From Candidatus Woesearchaeota archaeon (GTDB lineage: Archaea; Nanobdellota; Nanobdellia; Woesearchaeales; DSVV01): a stretch of DNA of 64,000 nt. The DNA lies in assembly GCA_018661705.1 (NCBI GenBank), contig JABJHR010000011.1, positions 62,001-126,000 of the forward strand, given 5' to 3'. The first letter of the stretch is position 1, and each line of letters opens with the position of its first letter. A program made the translations under genes and the position numbers. Shown here piece by piece: positions 1 to 9,670 of the stretch. Below the pieces are notes generated by a model, which was given only the letters and a program-made list of their open reading frames with translations, had not been told where the DNA came from and did no database searches.

Positions 1-96
1 GTTGTTGATCAGACCTTTGAAAGACTACCGGATGAGCTACAAAATAAAATTGTTACTCAAATCAGAAGCAGAAAAGGATTAACAGATAACCAATAA
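1..96 (+). CDS. 3' end of a truncated gene, unknown product
   Basis: An open frame runs from the first base to a TAA at 94-96 and gives 31 residues ending in SRKGLTDNQ. The gene begins outside the window, so only its C-terminus is seen. The fragment is polar and probably helical, with no recognisable motif. About 165 bases of AT-rich DNA without a convincing gene separate it from the kinase gene that follows on the same strand. It could belong to any soluble protein, and I cannot assign a function. Confidence 0.5.
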   Translation, partial: VVDQTFERLPDELQNKIVTQIRSRKGLTDNQ

Positions 97-262
97 GATC
101 TTTAATTAGATTTTTTTATTATTTTTTATTTTCATATTTTAAAAAAAAGGTGAGTTCTAAAAGAGAGACAATAATGTACATGTTAAGACGACACAATTTA
201 TCAAAAACAGGAATATTAAATAAGATTCGTGAAGAAATTTAAAAATTCATAAAGGGAAAAAC

Positions 263-1831
263 ATGACAGAAGAAATTGGAGATTTGGAAGAAATATTAAA
301 ATATGGTCGATACTTTACAGACCGTTCAGCTTGGCCGACATATATTACAAATGTTGCCGGAGATTTTCTACATGTTAATCAAAAATTAGTTGATTTATTA
401 GGATATTCTAGAGAAGAACTTAGTGAAATGAATGTAAATGATCTTTATGCAAGTGATGCAAAAAGAGATCTCTTACTTAAAGAATTAAAAACATTTGGAG
501 AAGTAGAAGATTTTGAAGAGGATCTTAAAACAAAAAAAGGAGAAAAATTTGCTTGTAAAATTAGGGCACAAAAAATTGCAGAAGATAAAGAAGAAATATT
601 TTATTGGGGTTCTGTGAGAGATGTCAAAGAAAAACGAATTTTAAGAGAAATATTAATTCAATCAGAAAAACAAGCTTCTATTGGAACATTAGCAGCAGGA
701 ATGGCTCATGATTTTAATAATCTTTTAACAATCATTAGTGGATATGCACAAGTTGCACAAAATTCATCAGATGATTCTGCAGAAACAAAAAAGAACTTAA
801 GTAGAATAAATGAAGCTGCTGGAAGAGCTAGTGATTTAACACAAAGATTACTTGCTTATGCAAGAAAAGGAAAATATGAAAAAAAACCAGTTGAAATTGG
901 TGAAGTCATTAATGAAGCAATAGAACTATTAAGCAGAGGATATACATCCCTTGCAAATTGTGAAATAAAAACTAATCTAAACTCAATATCATATATTGTT
1001 GCAGATAAAACACAAATGCATCAAATGATTCATAATTTAATATTTAATTCAGTAGATGCAATGCCAGAAGGTGGTGAAATATTAGTTGAAACAGAAGACG
1101 TAAGAATTGAAGATTTAGGTGTTGGTCATCAATCCAATGGAGATTTAGTTGAATTAAAAAAAATTCCTCCTGGAAGATATGTTAAAATTTCATTTACTGA
1201 TTATGGAGAAGGCATAGACCCAGATATTATTACTAAGATATATGATCCCTTTGTCACAACAAAACCAGAAGGTGTTGGCACAGGATTAGGATTATCAGGA
1301 GTATATGGGACAGTAAGAGGACATCATGGTTATATCCATGTAAACAGTGAAAAAAATGTTGGAACAACATTTGATATTTATATTCCTGCTTCAAAATTAC
1401 AAGGAAGGTTTGATGAAGAGAGTACTGATGAAATTTTATTAGAAAGAGGAAAAGGAAAAATATTAATTGTAGATGATGAGTTATTTATATTAGAATTATT
1501 AGAAGGTCACTTTGCAAAACAAGGATATAAAATTATAACTGCAGAAAATGGAGATGAAGGCTTCAAGCTTTATATGGAAGAAAGACCAGATATTGTAATA
1601 AGTGATTTAATAATGCCAGGTGGGATGAACGGTGATGAATTATATCATAGCATTATAAAAGAAGATCCAAGAGTAATATTTTATGTTATGAGTGGATATT
1701 CTCCAGAATCTAGGGTACAAAAGCTCAGGGAAGAAGGAATACGTGATTTTATACATAAACCATTTAATATGGATAAATTAAGTGAATTAGTTGTTTCTGG
1801 CATTAAAAGATACCGAACAACACCACCTTAA
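263..1831 (+). CDS. PAS-domain hybrid histidine kinase with C-terminal receiver
   Basis: A two-component signalling protein of 522 residues with no membrane segment, so probably a cytosolic sensor. A PAS domain covers about residues 12-120, followed by a dimerisation helix with the phospho-acceptor His149 in the motif AAGMAHDFNNLL. An HATPase domain follows, with an N-box (NLIFNSVDAM), a G1 box (DYGEGID) and a G2 box (GTGLGLSGV). A linker leads to a receiver domain with the acidic pair D404/D405, the phospho-acceptor D448 and K499. The MAHDFNN type of H-box is common in bacterial hybrid kinases, so lateral acquisition is plausible. Phosphate probably passes from H149 to D448. No output domain is present, so the downstream partner is unknown. 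Confidence 0.93.
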   Translation: MTEEIGDLEEILKYGRYFTDRSAWPTYITNVAGDFLHVNQKLVDLLGYSREELSEMNVNDLYASDAKRDLLLKELKTFGEVEDFEEDLKTKKGEKFACKIRAQKIAEDKEEIFYWGSVRDVKEKRILREILIQSEKQASIGTLAAGMAHDFNNLLTIISGYAQVAQNSSDDSAETKKNLSRINEAAGRASDLTQRLLAYARKGKYEKKPVEIGEVINEAIELLSRGYTSLANCEIKTNLNSISYIVADKTQMHQMIHNLIFNSVDAMPEGGEILVETEDVRIEDLGVGHQSNGDLVELKKIPPGRYVKISFTDYGEGIDPDIITKIYDPFVTTKPEGVGTGLGLSGVYGTVRGHHGYIHVNSEKNVGTTFDIYIPASKLQGRFDEESTDEILLERGKGKILIVDDELFILELLEGHFAKQGYKIITAENGDEGFKLYMEERPDIVISDLIMPGGMNGDELYHSIIKEDPRVIFYVMSGYSPESRVQKLREEGIRDFIHKPFNMDKLSELVVSGIKRYRTTPP

Positions 1832-1980
1832 AAAATAAAAATTTTCCAGGCTAATTAACTGTTTTTTAATCAAATTAAGAGCTTTCTAAAAAAGATTAAT
1901 TCATAGTATTATTTGAGTATTTATTTCATATTTATGATATATAATAGAATAATAAGTAGAATAAGCTTAATTTTCCAATA

Positions 1981-1990
1981 AATTTATAAA
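1981..1990 (+). promoter_or_regulatory. TATA box of the tuf-rps10 transcript
   Basis: AATTTATAAA is a good archaeal TATA element about 110 nt upstream of the EF-1A start. A transcript beginning about 25 nt downstream would carry an 80-90 nt leader ending in a strong GGAGG ribosome site (2085-2095). That is unusual in this window, where most first genes look leaderless. Confidence 0.5.
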
Positions 1991-2098
1991 GCACTGCTTT
2001 TTATACTCAAAAATGCCCAATTAAATCACAAGGGCCTAAAAAAAGTAAAAAAGAGCAAATAGGCTTTATTTTAGCTAAAGGAGTATGGAGGTAACAAA

Positions 2099-3382
2099 AT
2101 GGCAACAGACAAGGTACATATAAACTTGGTTTTCATTGGTCACGTAGATCACGGTAAATCAACATCAGTAGGACGTTTATTGTTCGATTCAGGTAATATT
2201 GACGAACAAACAATGAGAAAACTTAAAGAAAAGGCTCAAGAATTAGGAAAAGGTGGATTTGAATTTGCCTTTGTAATGGATAATTTAAAAGAAGAAAGAG
2301 AAAGAGGAGTCACAATTGACTTAGCTCATAAGAAATTTGAATCTCCAAAATACTTCTTCACAATTATTGACGCACCTGGACACAGAGATTTCGTTAAGAA
2401 CATGATTACAGGAGCTTCACAAGCAGATGCAGGTGTTTTATCTGTAGCAGCTAATGATGGAGTTATGGCTCAAACAAAAGAGCACGTATTCTTATCAAGA
2501 ACACTTGGTGTATCTCAATTAATAGTATCTGTTAACAAAATGGATATGAAAGATTATGCTGAAGATGCATTTAATAAAGTTAAAGAACAAGTAACTGCTT
2601 TGATAAAAACAGTTGGTTACAATCCTGAACAAGTTCAGTTTGTTCCAATCTCAGCTTTACAAGGAGACAATGTTGCTAAAAAATCTGATAAAATGGCTTG
2701 GTATAAAGGCCCAACATTATTAGAAGCATTAGATAACTTAACTCCACCTGAAAAACCAACAAACCTTCCATTTAGGTTACCAATCCAAGATGTTTATAAC
2801 ATCACAGGAATTGGAGTTGTACCAGTTGGAAGAGTTGAAACTGGAATAGTAAAGATTGGTGACAAAATTATTGCAGTACCTGGAAGAGAAGGCAAAGGAG
2901 TTCCTGGTGAAGTAAAAAGTATTGAAATGCACCATGAACAATATAAACAAGCTGGACCAGGTGATAACATTGGATTTAATATTAGAGGATTTGGTAAAAA
3001 AGACATTGCAAGAGGCGATGTTTTAGGCCACACTGATAATCCACCAACAGTTGCAAGTGAATTTACAGCACAAATGGTTGTATTAAACCATCCAACTGTT
3101 GTTACTGTCGGTTATACACCAGTATTCCACATACACACAGCTCAAGTTGCTTGTCAAATTTTAGCAATTGAGAAAAAACTTAACCCAGCAACTGGAGAAG
3201 TTTTAGCTGAAAACCCTGATTTTATTAAAAACGGAGACGCAGCAATTGTAAAATTTAAACCAGTAACACCAATGGTAATTGAAACTCAAAAAGAGATTCC
3301 TCAATTATCAAGGTTCGCAATTAGGGACAGCGGTACAACAGTTGCAGCTGGTATGTGTATTAGTTTGGTAAAGAAGGAATAA
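2099..3382 (+). CDS. tuf: Translation elongation factor EF-1A
   Basis: Archaeal EF-1A of 427 residues, the GTPase that delivers aminoacyl-tRNA to the ribosomal A site. The G1 motif GHVDHGKS is at residues 14-21, DAPGHRDF (G3) lies near residue 95 and NKMD (G4) near residue 146. Two beta-barrel domains follow and end in the conserved basic C-terminus. The length is normal for the family. A strong GGAGG site precedes the ATG. rps10 follows after 68 nt, the usual archaeal tuf-rps10 order, and the two are probably cotranscribed at least in part. The exchange factor aEF-1B is encoded at the far end of the window. Confidence 0.98.
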   Translation: MATDKVHINLVFIGHVDHGKSTSVGRLLFDSGNIDEQTMRKLKEKAQELGKGGFEFAFVMDNLKEERERGVTIDLAHKKFESPKYFFTIIDAPGHRDFVKNMITGASQADAGVLSVAANDGVMAQTKEHVFLSRTLGVSQLIVSVNKMDMKDYAEDAFNKVKEQVTALIKTVGYNPEQVQFVPISALQGDNVAKKSDKMAWYKGPTLLEALDNLTPPEKPTNLPFRLPIQDVYNITGIGVVPVGRVETGIVKIGDKIIAVPGREGKGVPGEVKSIEMHHEQYKQAGPGDNIGFNIRGFGKKDIARGDVLGHTDNPPTVASEFTAQMVVLNHPTVVTVGYTPVFHIHTAQVACQILAIEKKLNPATGEVLAENPDFIKNGDAAIVKFKPVTPMVIETQKEIPQLSRFAIRDSGTTVAAGMCISLVKKE

Positions 3383-3402
3383 TTTCCTTTTTTGTTTTTT
3401 TA
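3383..3402 (+). terminator. T-rich putative terminator after tuf
   Basis: Immediately after the tuf stop the coding strand carries two runs of five to seven T. Archaeal RNA polymerase commonly stops at T-tracts without a hairpin. It may be partial, because rps10 follows closely on the same strand. Confidence 0.4.
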
Positions 3403-3450
3403 TTATTATTCATGATCACAAGTAAAGTTTTCATGGTGTAGGTAAAAACA

Positions 3451-3759
3451 ATGCAAAAAGCAAGAATAAAATTAGCAAGTACAGAAATTGACAAGATAAA
3501 TGAAGTTTGTCAACGTGTAGGAGAAATTGCAGAAAAGACAGGAGTAGAAATTAGAGGCCCAATACCATTGCCTACAAAGAAACTTAAGCTAACAACCAGG
3601 AAATGTCCTTGTGGAGATGGAGCAGCTACTTGGGAAAGATATGAAATGAGAATTCATAAAAGATTAATTGATCTTGGTATTGATGAAAGAGCATTAAGAC
3701 TTGTAATGAGAGTACCTATTCCAGAAGGACTGCACATTGAGATTGAAATGCTTGAATAA
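3451..3759 (+). CDS. rps10: Small ribosomal subunit protein S10 (uS10)
   Basis: 102 residues, the usual archaeal uS10 length. It begins with the typical QKARIKLAST and contains GPIPLPTKKLKLTTRKCPCG, the long loop that reaches into the 30S head. The CPCGDGAATWERYEMRIHKR segment is archaeal/eukaryal in style. The start is preceded by GGTGTAGG. It forms a conserved pair with tuf upstream. A T-rich stretch at 3765-3777 after the stop may terminate the transcript. Confidence 0.97.
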   Translation: MQKARIKLASTEIDKINEVCQRVGEIAEKTGVEIRGPIPLPTKKLKLTTRKCPCGDGAATWERYEMRIHKRLIDLGIDERALRLVMRVPIPEGLHIEIEMLE

Positions 3760-3816
3760 ATCATTTATTTTTTTCTTAAAAAATTATATTTTAAAAAAAA
3801 CTAATACTTATTAGAA

Positions 3817-4203
3817 TTAATGGAATTTGTAAGCCATAACCCATTGTACATGATTAAATCCTTGTTGTCTATTAGAATAACCACGAGATTTAGGCTCTTT
3901 AGGCCTTTGTTTTCCTTCTATTTTATTTCGCCAATAATTCTGAGTTAATATTGCTGGTTGAGTATCAAAAGAAAAAGGATTATTTTTAGTTGGGTTAACA
4001 GGAGATGAATTTTCTGTATTATCAAAATCATTAAATAATAAAGTATCATCAGATCCATTATTAAAACCATCAATCATAGAAATTTGACAAATAACATCAA
4101 TACCACCATTATCTGTGTTAACAGCAACAGTATCAGCATTAGCGCCAGATAAAACAAACCCACTTACAACATACATTGCCAAAGCATTATAACAAAGTGC
4201 CAT
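3817..4203 (-). CDS. Hypothetical protein with signal-peptide-like N-terminus
   Basis: About 128 residues if translation begins at the ATG ending at 4203. The frame is open further upstream but only to a TTG codon, and the ATG choice places the hydrophobic stretch CYNALAMYVVSGFVLSGANA at the very N-terminus like a signal peptide. The rest is rich in Asn, Asp, Thr and Ser, followed by a basic C-terminal third (KIEGKQRPKEPKSRGYSNRQ). It is probably secreted or membrane-tethered. I recognise no domain. It follows the ParA gene on the same strand after 114 nt. No strong ribosome site is seen, so the start is uncertain. Confidence 0.6.
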   Translation of the reverse strand: MALCYNALAMYVVSGFVLSGANADTVAVNTDNGGIDVICQISMIDGFNNGSDDTLLFNDFDNTENSSPVNPTKNNPFSFDTQPAILTQNYWRNKIEGKQRPKEPKSRGYSNRQQGFNHVQWVMAYKFH

Positions 4204-4317
4204 AGGTTTTCTTTTTATTGAATCAACTAAATTGTTTGAGATCACTATATAACAAGGAATCAACTTACCATTCTAATAGTTTTCTATTATTAAAAAGAAT
4301 TAGAATAAGAATTATAA

Positions 4318-5721
4318 TTACTCTAATGCAATAGCTGCCTTTTTCCCCAAATGATTTCTTATTTTTGATTTAGGTTTTTTTGAGGTTTTTGAAGCTTTTG
4401 TTGTTTTTGACTTTGCTTTAGTAGAAGTTTTAACTTTTGTTTTAAGTTTAATTTTTTTTTTAACTTTAACTGCAGTCTTTTTTTTAATCTTTAAAGATTT
4501 TGCTTTTGTTTTAAGCTTAGATTTAACAGTTGTTGTTTTCTTTTTTACTGGTTTCTTTATTCCTTTTTTTAATTTTGTTGATTTAGATTTGGATTTAGTA
4601 GTAATTTTTGATTTTGCGGTTGGTTTTATCTTTGATTTTGTTTTTGATTTTTTGGTTAGTTTTTTTACTATTTTTTTTGACTTTATTTTTGGTTTTGCTG
4701 ATTTAACTGATTTTCTAGGTTTCCTAGGTTTTCGCATTTCAAAATCATCATCAAATGAATTCTTCTTTACTCTTTGCCGTGGAATAATTGGCATCCTTGA
4801 AGTAGGAATAACCCGTTTATATTTTGGGGTTGATTTTTTACGCCTAGTTTTCTTTTTTACAGTTGATGCTGCCTTTGCAGCAACACTTGCAGTTTTTTGC
4901 ATATCACCAACAACATTTTCAGTATTTTCAACCTCAAATAGTTCATCTTCTTCTTGACTTATCTTAAATTTTCTTTCATCAAAAATAACTTGATTAATTA
5001 AACGAGAATAATCCTCTGCCGCAGGAGAATTAGCAGCATACCTAAAGATTGACATGCCTTCCTGAGGAGATTCTTTTAATTTAATACTAAATCTAATTGG
5101 ATCTGAAACAATTTCATAAAAATCATTAGTCATTTGATTAAGAACTTCTTGAGAACTATGATGTCGTTGATCTAACATTGTAGGCACTATCTTTGAGATT
5201 GTAAGATCATGATCGTATTTTTCTGAAACAAAGTTAATAAATTCAACAATTGATCTTAAACCATTTAACCCTAAAAAATCACAAGCAGAAGGAATAATTG
5301 CTTCCGTAGAAGCTAAAATTGCATTTTGTGTTAACATTCCAATTGCAGGAGGACAATCAATTAAAATATAATCATAATTTAAAACTTCCCTAAATTCTTT
5401 AAGTTTTCTTCTTAATAATGTTTCTTTGTTATCAAGCCTTAATATTTGGGCCTCAGCATTTGTTAATGATCCCTTACAAGTAATCATATCAAAATTTGTC
5501 CCTAAGTTTTTAATACATTCACGAATATCTGCGTTATCAATAAGAAAATCATACATATCTTTTTGCGAACTATCATGAAAACAAGTAGAAATATTTCCTT
5601 GTGGGTCAAGATCAATAAGGAGAACTTTACGTCCTTTTCTTGAAAGACCTGCACCAAGATTAATTGTGGTAGTTGTCTTTCCTACACCACCCTTTTGATT
5701 AATAATGCATATTCTTCGCAT
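4318..5721 (-). CDS. parA: ParA/Soj-family ATPase with long lysine-rich histone-H1-like tail
   Basis: 467 residues. The first ~250 are a ParA-type ATPase with the deviant Walker A motif KGGVGKTT (residues 10-17), DLDPQGN (Walker A') and ILIDCPPAIG (Walker B). Such proteins segregate DNA or position cargo by ATP-dependent non-specific DNA binding. From about residue 255 the chain becomes a low-complexity tail of Lys, Thr, Ser and Ala (for example KSKTKSKIKP and KKKTTTVKSKLKTKAK), like histone H1 or AlgP tails, and presumably binds DNA. The start is supported by GGTGATAATAATATG. No ParB is adjacent. The tail could hold the protein on the nucleoid or compact DNA itself. Confidence 0.93.
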   Translation of the reverse strand: MRRICIINQKGGVGKTTTTINLGAGLSRKGRKVLLIDLDPQGNISTCFHDSSQKDMYDFLIDNADIRECIKNLGTNFDMITCKGSLTNAEAQILRLDNKETLLRRKLKEFREVLNYDYILIDCPPAIGMLTQNAILASTEAIIPSACDFLGLNGLRSIVEFINFVSEKYDHDLTISKIVPTMLDQRHHSSQEVLNQMTNDFYEIVSDPIRFSIKLKESPQEGMSIFRYAANSPAAEDYSRLINQVIFDERKFKISQEEDELFEVENTENVVGDMQKTASVAAKAASTVKKKTRRKKSTPKYKRVIPTSRMPIIPRQRVKKNSFDDDFEMRKPRKPRKSVKSAKPKIKSKKIVKKLTKKSKTKSKIKPTAKSKITTKSKSKSTKLKKGIKKPVKKKTTTVKSKLKTKAKSLKIKKKTAVKVKKKIKLKTKVKTSTKAKSKTTKASKTSKKPKSKIRNHLGKKAAIALE

Positions 5722-5910
5722 ATTATTATCACCTTTTTATCATCACTTCAGCGAAAGATCCAATTCCATGTATACCTTAATAAGCAAAAACATGAAGTAA
5801 TACATAATCGTGAACAGCACGAAGTTTATAAAAGTTTCTATAATCCAGTACAACCATAGGTTTTTGAACTAATAAAATATATATAGTAGTGCATACAAAG
5901 AATCATTAAA

Positions 5911-6189
5911 ATGAAAGACGATAACTTATTTGATAATGAAGAAGGAAACCAAAAAGAAGGCATTTACTCAGATGAAGGAAGAGCAGAGATGTTAGAAAAC
6001 GACGAAATTGATGCGTTTGAAGAAGGCTTTATGAAAGGAGCAGAAATGGATGGACAAAACGCTAAATGCAGAAAATGTGGTAGAATGCTAGTCAAAAGAG
6101 AAGAGATTGTTGAAAGAGAAATTGATGACAAAATTGTTTGGTTTTGTTCCGAAGAATGTGCAGAAAAATTTGAAGAAGAAAATAGCTAA
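5911..6189 (+). CDS. Small acidic protein with C-terminal CxxC...CxxxC zinc finger
   Basis: 92 residues in two parts. The first 50 are acidic and contain the block LENDEIDAFEEGFMKGAEMD. The C-terminal half has CRKCG...WFCSEECAEKFEE, with two cysteine pairs about 24 residues apart like TRASH/MYM-type treble-clef zinc fingers. The acidic block recurs in the 61-residue protein at 59024-59209, so it is a separate module. A TATA-like AAATATATATAG lies about 30 nt before the ATG, which suggests a leaderless transcript. Function is unknown; protein-protein or nucleic-acid interaction is likely. Confidence 0.8.
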   Translation: MKDDNLFDNEEGNQKEGIYSDEGRAEMLENDEIDAFEEGFMKGAEMDGQNAKCRKCGRMLVKREEIVEREIDDKIVWFCSEECAEKFEEENS

Positions 6190-6330
6190 ATTTATTTTTT
6201 CTTTAGAAATTTAGCTAACTTTTACTTAATTTTAAAACTAACGTGAGTAATTTTCTAAAAATAAAATTAAAAAAAGTATTGGTTTTAAATTTAAAAGTAA
6301 ATCTTAATCTCTTTTATTTAGAATTTTTAA

Positions 6331-7191
6331 TTAAAGACTCCCATGCGTTAATACATTATAAAAACTATCAAAAATAGGATCATCAGTAGTTATTTGATAA
6401 AAACCAGCACCTAATTTAACACACATATCATGTATTTGAGAACTATGATCATTTAATTTTTGAGTATATTTTTGTCTCAATCTTCTACTAATAAAAGTTC
6501 TAAGAACATCATGAGATTCTGAATCAAATAACTTAACATCACCATACATTTTCATGTCTTTTTCTTCTCTGTCTAATACTTGAACAAATTTAACTTCATG
6601 TTTACCAAGCCTCATTAAACCATCTTTAATTTCATCTAAATTAAACAAAAAATCACTAAAAACAACTACTAAGCATCTTCCTTTAAGATGGCCTCTATAA
6701 CGCTGCATACTTTCTTCAAACTTAGAATTACCTTTAACTTCTAATTTGTTTAATCTATCAACAATAGACATAAGTTGAGAAACGCCTCTTCTTGGTTTTA
6801 ATGTATCAAGATCATTTGAAAAGGTTGAAAATTCGAATTTATCATTTTCTTTTAATGCAAGGTAAGCAAAACCAGTACCCATCATACTCCCATATTCAAA
6901 TTTAGTTGTATTTTTTCCAAAATCCATGCTAGAACTCCTATCAATAATAATATGCACAGAAAGTGTTCTATCCTCTTCATATTGTTTAACATAAAGTTTA
7001 TTTGTCCTTGCAAAAATTTTCCAATCTAATAATCTAATATCATCACCAACAACATAATCTCTGTAATCTTTAATCTGCAAACCCCTACCAAAAGCAATTG
7101 AACGTCTTGCACCTTTATAATTAGAGGTAACTCTTTTTCTAATTATTAAACTAAACCTCTTGAGCTGTTCTAAAAATGCAGTGTCTATCAT
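6331..7191 (-). CDS. DUF58 von Willebrand A-like protein, last gene of the MoxR/vWA operon
   Basis: 286 residues of the DUF58 family, which accompanies MoxR AAA ATPases in bacteria and archaea. The conserved N-terminal GRGLQIKDYRDYVVGDDIRLLDWKIFART is typical (quoted in part: YVVGDDIRLLDWKIFART). A vWA fold follows with the intact MIDAS start DRSSS (DxSxS). No membrane segment is evident. It lies directly after moxR and completes a six-gene minus-strand operon. In better-studied cases MoxR with vWA proteins acts as a chaperone that matures or inserts cofactors into large complexes; the client here is unknown. Confidence 0.9.
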   Translation of the reverse strand: MIDTAFLEQLKRFSLIIRKRVTSNYKGARRSIAFGRGLQIKDYRDYVVGDDIRLLDWKIFARTNKLYVKQYEEDRTLSVHIIIDRSSSMDFGKNTTKFEYGSMMGTGFAYLALKENDKFEFSTFSNDLDTLKPRRGVSQLMSIVDRLNKLEVKGNSKFEESMQRYRGHLKGRCLVVVFSDFLFNLDEIKDGLMRLGKHEVKFVQVLDREEKDMKMYGDVKLFDSESHDVLRTFISRRLRQKYTQKLNDHSSQIHDMCVKLGAGFYQITTDDPIFDSFYNVLTHGSL

Positions 7192-7233
7192 TTTACTTGT
7201 TTGTACTTGTTAATTAATAATTAAAATATTAAG

Positions 7234-8184
7234 TTAGGCTTTAAGATGTTCCTTCAAAATATCTTTAATAACATCATCTGTTGTCATTCCTTTTCTTTCA
7301 GCTTCAAAATTTAATATTATTCTGTGCCTTAATACAGGAAATGCCATTTTTTCAATGTCCTTAACACTAACGTGAGTTCTACCATTCATTAATGCATGTG
7401 CTTTTGACGCTAATACTAATCCTAAAGAAGCTCTTGGAGAAGCACCATATTCAATATGTTTTTTATTTGTTCTTGTAGCAGCAACAATCTTAACAACTGT
7501 TTTTGCAAGATCATCTGCAATTGGAACTTGCCTTGTTAATTTCTGAAGTGCAAGGAAACTTGTTTTTCCAAGAATCTTTTTAACTTCTTTTGGCTTTTCT
7601 ACTTTTGTAAACCTATCAACAATTTGTACCTCATCATCATATGGAGGATAATCTAATGTGATTTTAAGCAAAAACCTGTCTGTTTGAGCTTCTGGTAAAG
7701 GATATGTACCTTCTTGCTCAATTGGGTTTTGTGTAGCTAAAACAAAAAAAGGTTTGTCTAATTGATGGGTTTTTGTACCAATTGTAACTTGTTTCTCCTG
7801 CATCGCCTCTAAAAGCGCTGCCTGTGTTTTAGGAGTTGCTCTGTTAATCTCATCTGCTAACAAGATATTTGCGAAAATTGGGCCTTCTTGAAATTTAAAG
7901 AACCTTTTTCCACCAACTTCTTGAATAATTTCTGTCCCAGTAATATCAGATGGCATCAGATCAGGCGTATGCTGAATTCTAGAATATTTCATATCCATTA
8001 CCTCAGATAATGTTTTAATTGTCAAGGTTTTTCCTAGTCCTGGATAACTCTCAAGTAATGCATTACTATCACATAACATCGCAACTAGAATCTGTTCAAC
8101 AGCCTCACGTTGTCCAATAATAACTTTGTTTATTTGTTTAAAAACTGCATCAAATGTTCCTTTTAATTTTTCAATGTTTATCAT
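7234..8184 (-). CDS. moxR: MoxR-family AAA+ ATPase
   Basis: 316 residues with Walker A SYPGLGKT, Walker B ILLADEINRA followed by TPKTQAALLEAMQEKQVT, sensor ATQNPIEQEGTYPLPEAQ and the C-terminal lid. This is a full-length MoxR ATPase. It is placed between a membrane protein gene and DUF58 in one operon. These ATPases are thought to remodel protein complexes together with vWA-domain partners, and three such partners are encoded here (DUF58 and two membrane vWA proteins). Confidence 0.95.
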   Translation of the reverse strand: MINIEKLKGTFDAVFKQINKVIIGQREAVEQILVAMLCDSNALLESYPGLGKTLTIKTLSEVMDMKYSRIQHTPDLMPSDITGTEIIQEVGGKRFFKFQEGPIFANILLADEINRATPKTQAALLEAMQEKQVTIGTKTHQLDKPFFVLATQNPIEQEGTYPLPEAQTDRFLLKITLDYPPYDDEVQIVDRFTKVEKPKEVKKILGKTSFLALQKLTRQVPIADDLAKTVVKIVAATRTNKKHIEYGASPRASLGLVLASKAHALMNGRTHVSVKDIEKMAFPVLRHRIILNFEAERKGMTTDDVIKDILKEHLKA

Positions 8185-8240
8185 TTTCAGTACCTCTTTT
8201 ATCCTTTTTTATTATTAATCATAGCCATATTTTTTTACTA

Positions 8241-8978
8241 TTAATCATAACCATACTTTCTTATTTCTCCAAAGTATTTTCTAATATATATTCTTTTCTT
8301 TTTTGGTAATAATTCTTCAAAACTTTGATCACTTTGCTCAAATATGTCTTCCGGCAAATAAAGATCACGTTTTTCATCTTCTGGCTTTACTGTTAAAGCC
8401 ATTTCATTAATTTTTGCATCATCATTTAAATCTTCTATATCAACATCTGCTTCAATTAAACTATTAGGTATAAGACCATCTAATAAGTCTTTATTAGCTC
8501 CGAAAGATAATGAACTAAGACCAGCCTTAAGATCATAAATAACTAAATCATTAGAAGCAACAAAAAGAACTGCTCCTGAAGCAACAATCACTGCCAAAAG
8601 TACATATGTTACTTTCTTAATATCTAAAAAACTAGATACTTTGACATTTTTAAGGGCAGACATGACACTAACATGAAGCCGAGAAACCACATAATTAACA
8701 ACATGACTGTAATCTGCCGCAGTTCTTAATTTTTCTGCTAATTCTGGATTTTTCCTTTCCATTTCAATTAAACTTTTATTACTAATCTCTTTGTGTAATA
8801 TAACTGCAAAATACATCATGCCAATAATAATTGCTAACCCAAAATAATAAAAATTAAATAATCTTAAAACCATATAACTAATAAGGAAAACTAGTAACGT
8901 TCTTAATGCAACCATAAATAATAGAACTTTATTCTGGGTTGCGTGAATTTCGTTTAATGCTGATTTAAAGTTATGCAT
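8241..8978 (-). CDS. Membrane protein of the MoxR/vWA operon
   Basis: 245 residues with a hydrophobic pair of helices at about residues 17-65 and a third near 122-143. A polar C-terminal domain then ends in a basic segment (LLPKKKRIYIRKYFGEIRKY). No enzymatic motif is seen. Its position between a coiled-coil gene and moxR suggests a structural role, with the soluble C-terminal part as a likely contact point. GAGGAAAAAC precedes the ATG as a plausible ribosome site. Confidence 0.8.
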   Translation of the reverse strand: MHNFKSALNEIHATQNKVLLFMVALRTLLVFLISYMVLRLFNFYYFGLAIIIGMMYFAVILHKEISNKSLIEMERKNPELAEKLRTAADYSHVVNYVVSRLHVSVMSALKNVKVSSFLDIKKVTYVLLAVIVASGAVLFVASNDLVIYDLKAGLSSLSFGANKDLLDGLIPNSLIEADVDIEDLNDDAKINEMALTVKPEDEKRDLYLPEDIFEQSDQSFEELLPKKKRIYIRKYFGEIRKYGYD

Positions 8979-9026
8979 TTTTTGTTTTTCCTCGTTTTTG
9001 GTTTGTCATCATCTTTTTGGAAGATT

Positions 9027-9560
9027 TTAATCTATAACATTAGCAACACAATCAAGATTATTATTATCAACGCATGATTCAATATCATCTAATTTGTTTT
9101 CTGCTTTAGTTACTTTCTTTTTCAACACATCTATTTCATTTTCAGCAGCACTTAAAGCAGCTGATTTTGCATTTAATTCATTAGTTGTGGATTGAAGTTC
9201 ATCTAATGTTTTTGTTAAATCATCTTTTGTATCTTTAAGGACTGTTTGTGTTTTTGTTAATTCTCCTTCTGTTTGTTCATAAATCTCATTATACTCTTCT
9301 CTGGATTTTTCTTCTAATACTTTTGTTTCGTTTAAATCCGTAAATATCTTAACTTGTTCTGCTTCACATGTTTGTAACCAATTCATGGTTGTAGATAAAT
9401 TATTTTGTGTACTTGATAATTGATCTTCTAGGTCATTATAATCAACATTTACATTACCAAGGCTATGTGAATAATATAATGTTAATAATACAGTTGCAAC
9501 AACTGCTATACCAATTAAAAAAATCAAATTAAAATTAAGATCTTGTTTCATGATTGACAT
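9027..9560 (-). CDS. Membrane-anchored coiled-coil protein of the MoxR/vWA operon
   Basis: 177 residues. One transmembrane helix (about 9-29, FNLIFLIGIAVVATVLLTLY) is followed by a long coiled coil (about 38-165) rich in Leu, Glu, Lys, Asn and Thr. The chain ends in a short segment with two cysteines (ESCVDNNNLDCVANVID). The start is supported by GAGGT nine bases upstream. It is probably an extracytoplasmic spacer or oligomerisation factor. I know no family for it. Confidence 0.8.
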   Translation of the reverse strand: MSIMKQDLNFNLIFLIGIAVVATVLLTLYYSHSLGNVNVDYNDLEDQLSSTQNNLSTTMNWLQTCEAEQVKIFTDLNETKVLEEKSREEYNEIYEQTEGELTKTQTVLKDTKDDLTKTLDELQSTTNELNAKSAALSAAENEIDVLKKKVTKAENKLDDIESCVDNNNLDCVANVID

Positions 9561-9670
9561 TTTTATTTAACCTCTTTCCTCTTTTTTGCCTCTTTTTTCT
9601 TTTTTTGTGTTTTTTTAATTTATTTGTTAGTATTTTATCTTTTTTAATAATAATTAATGTAATTTCAAGA

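Noticed and set aside
4589-4957. 122-codon plus-strand frame rich in Phe
   Set aside because: It is the antisense of the Lys/Thr-rich ParA tail; such frames arise because AAA/AAG codons read as TTT/CTT on the other strand.
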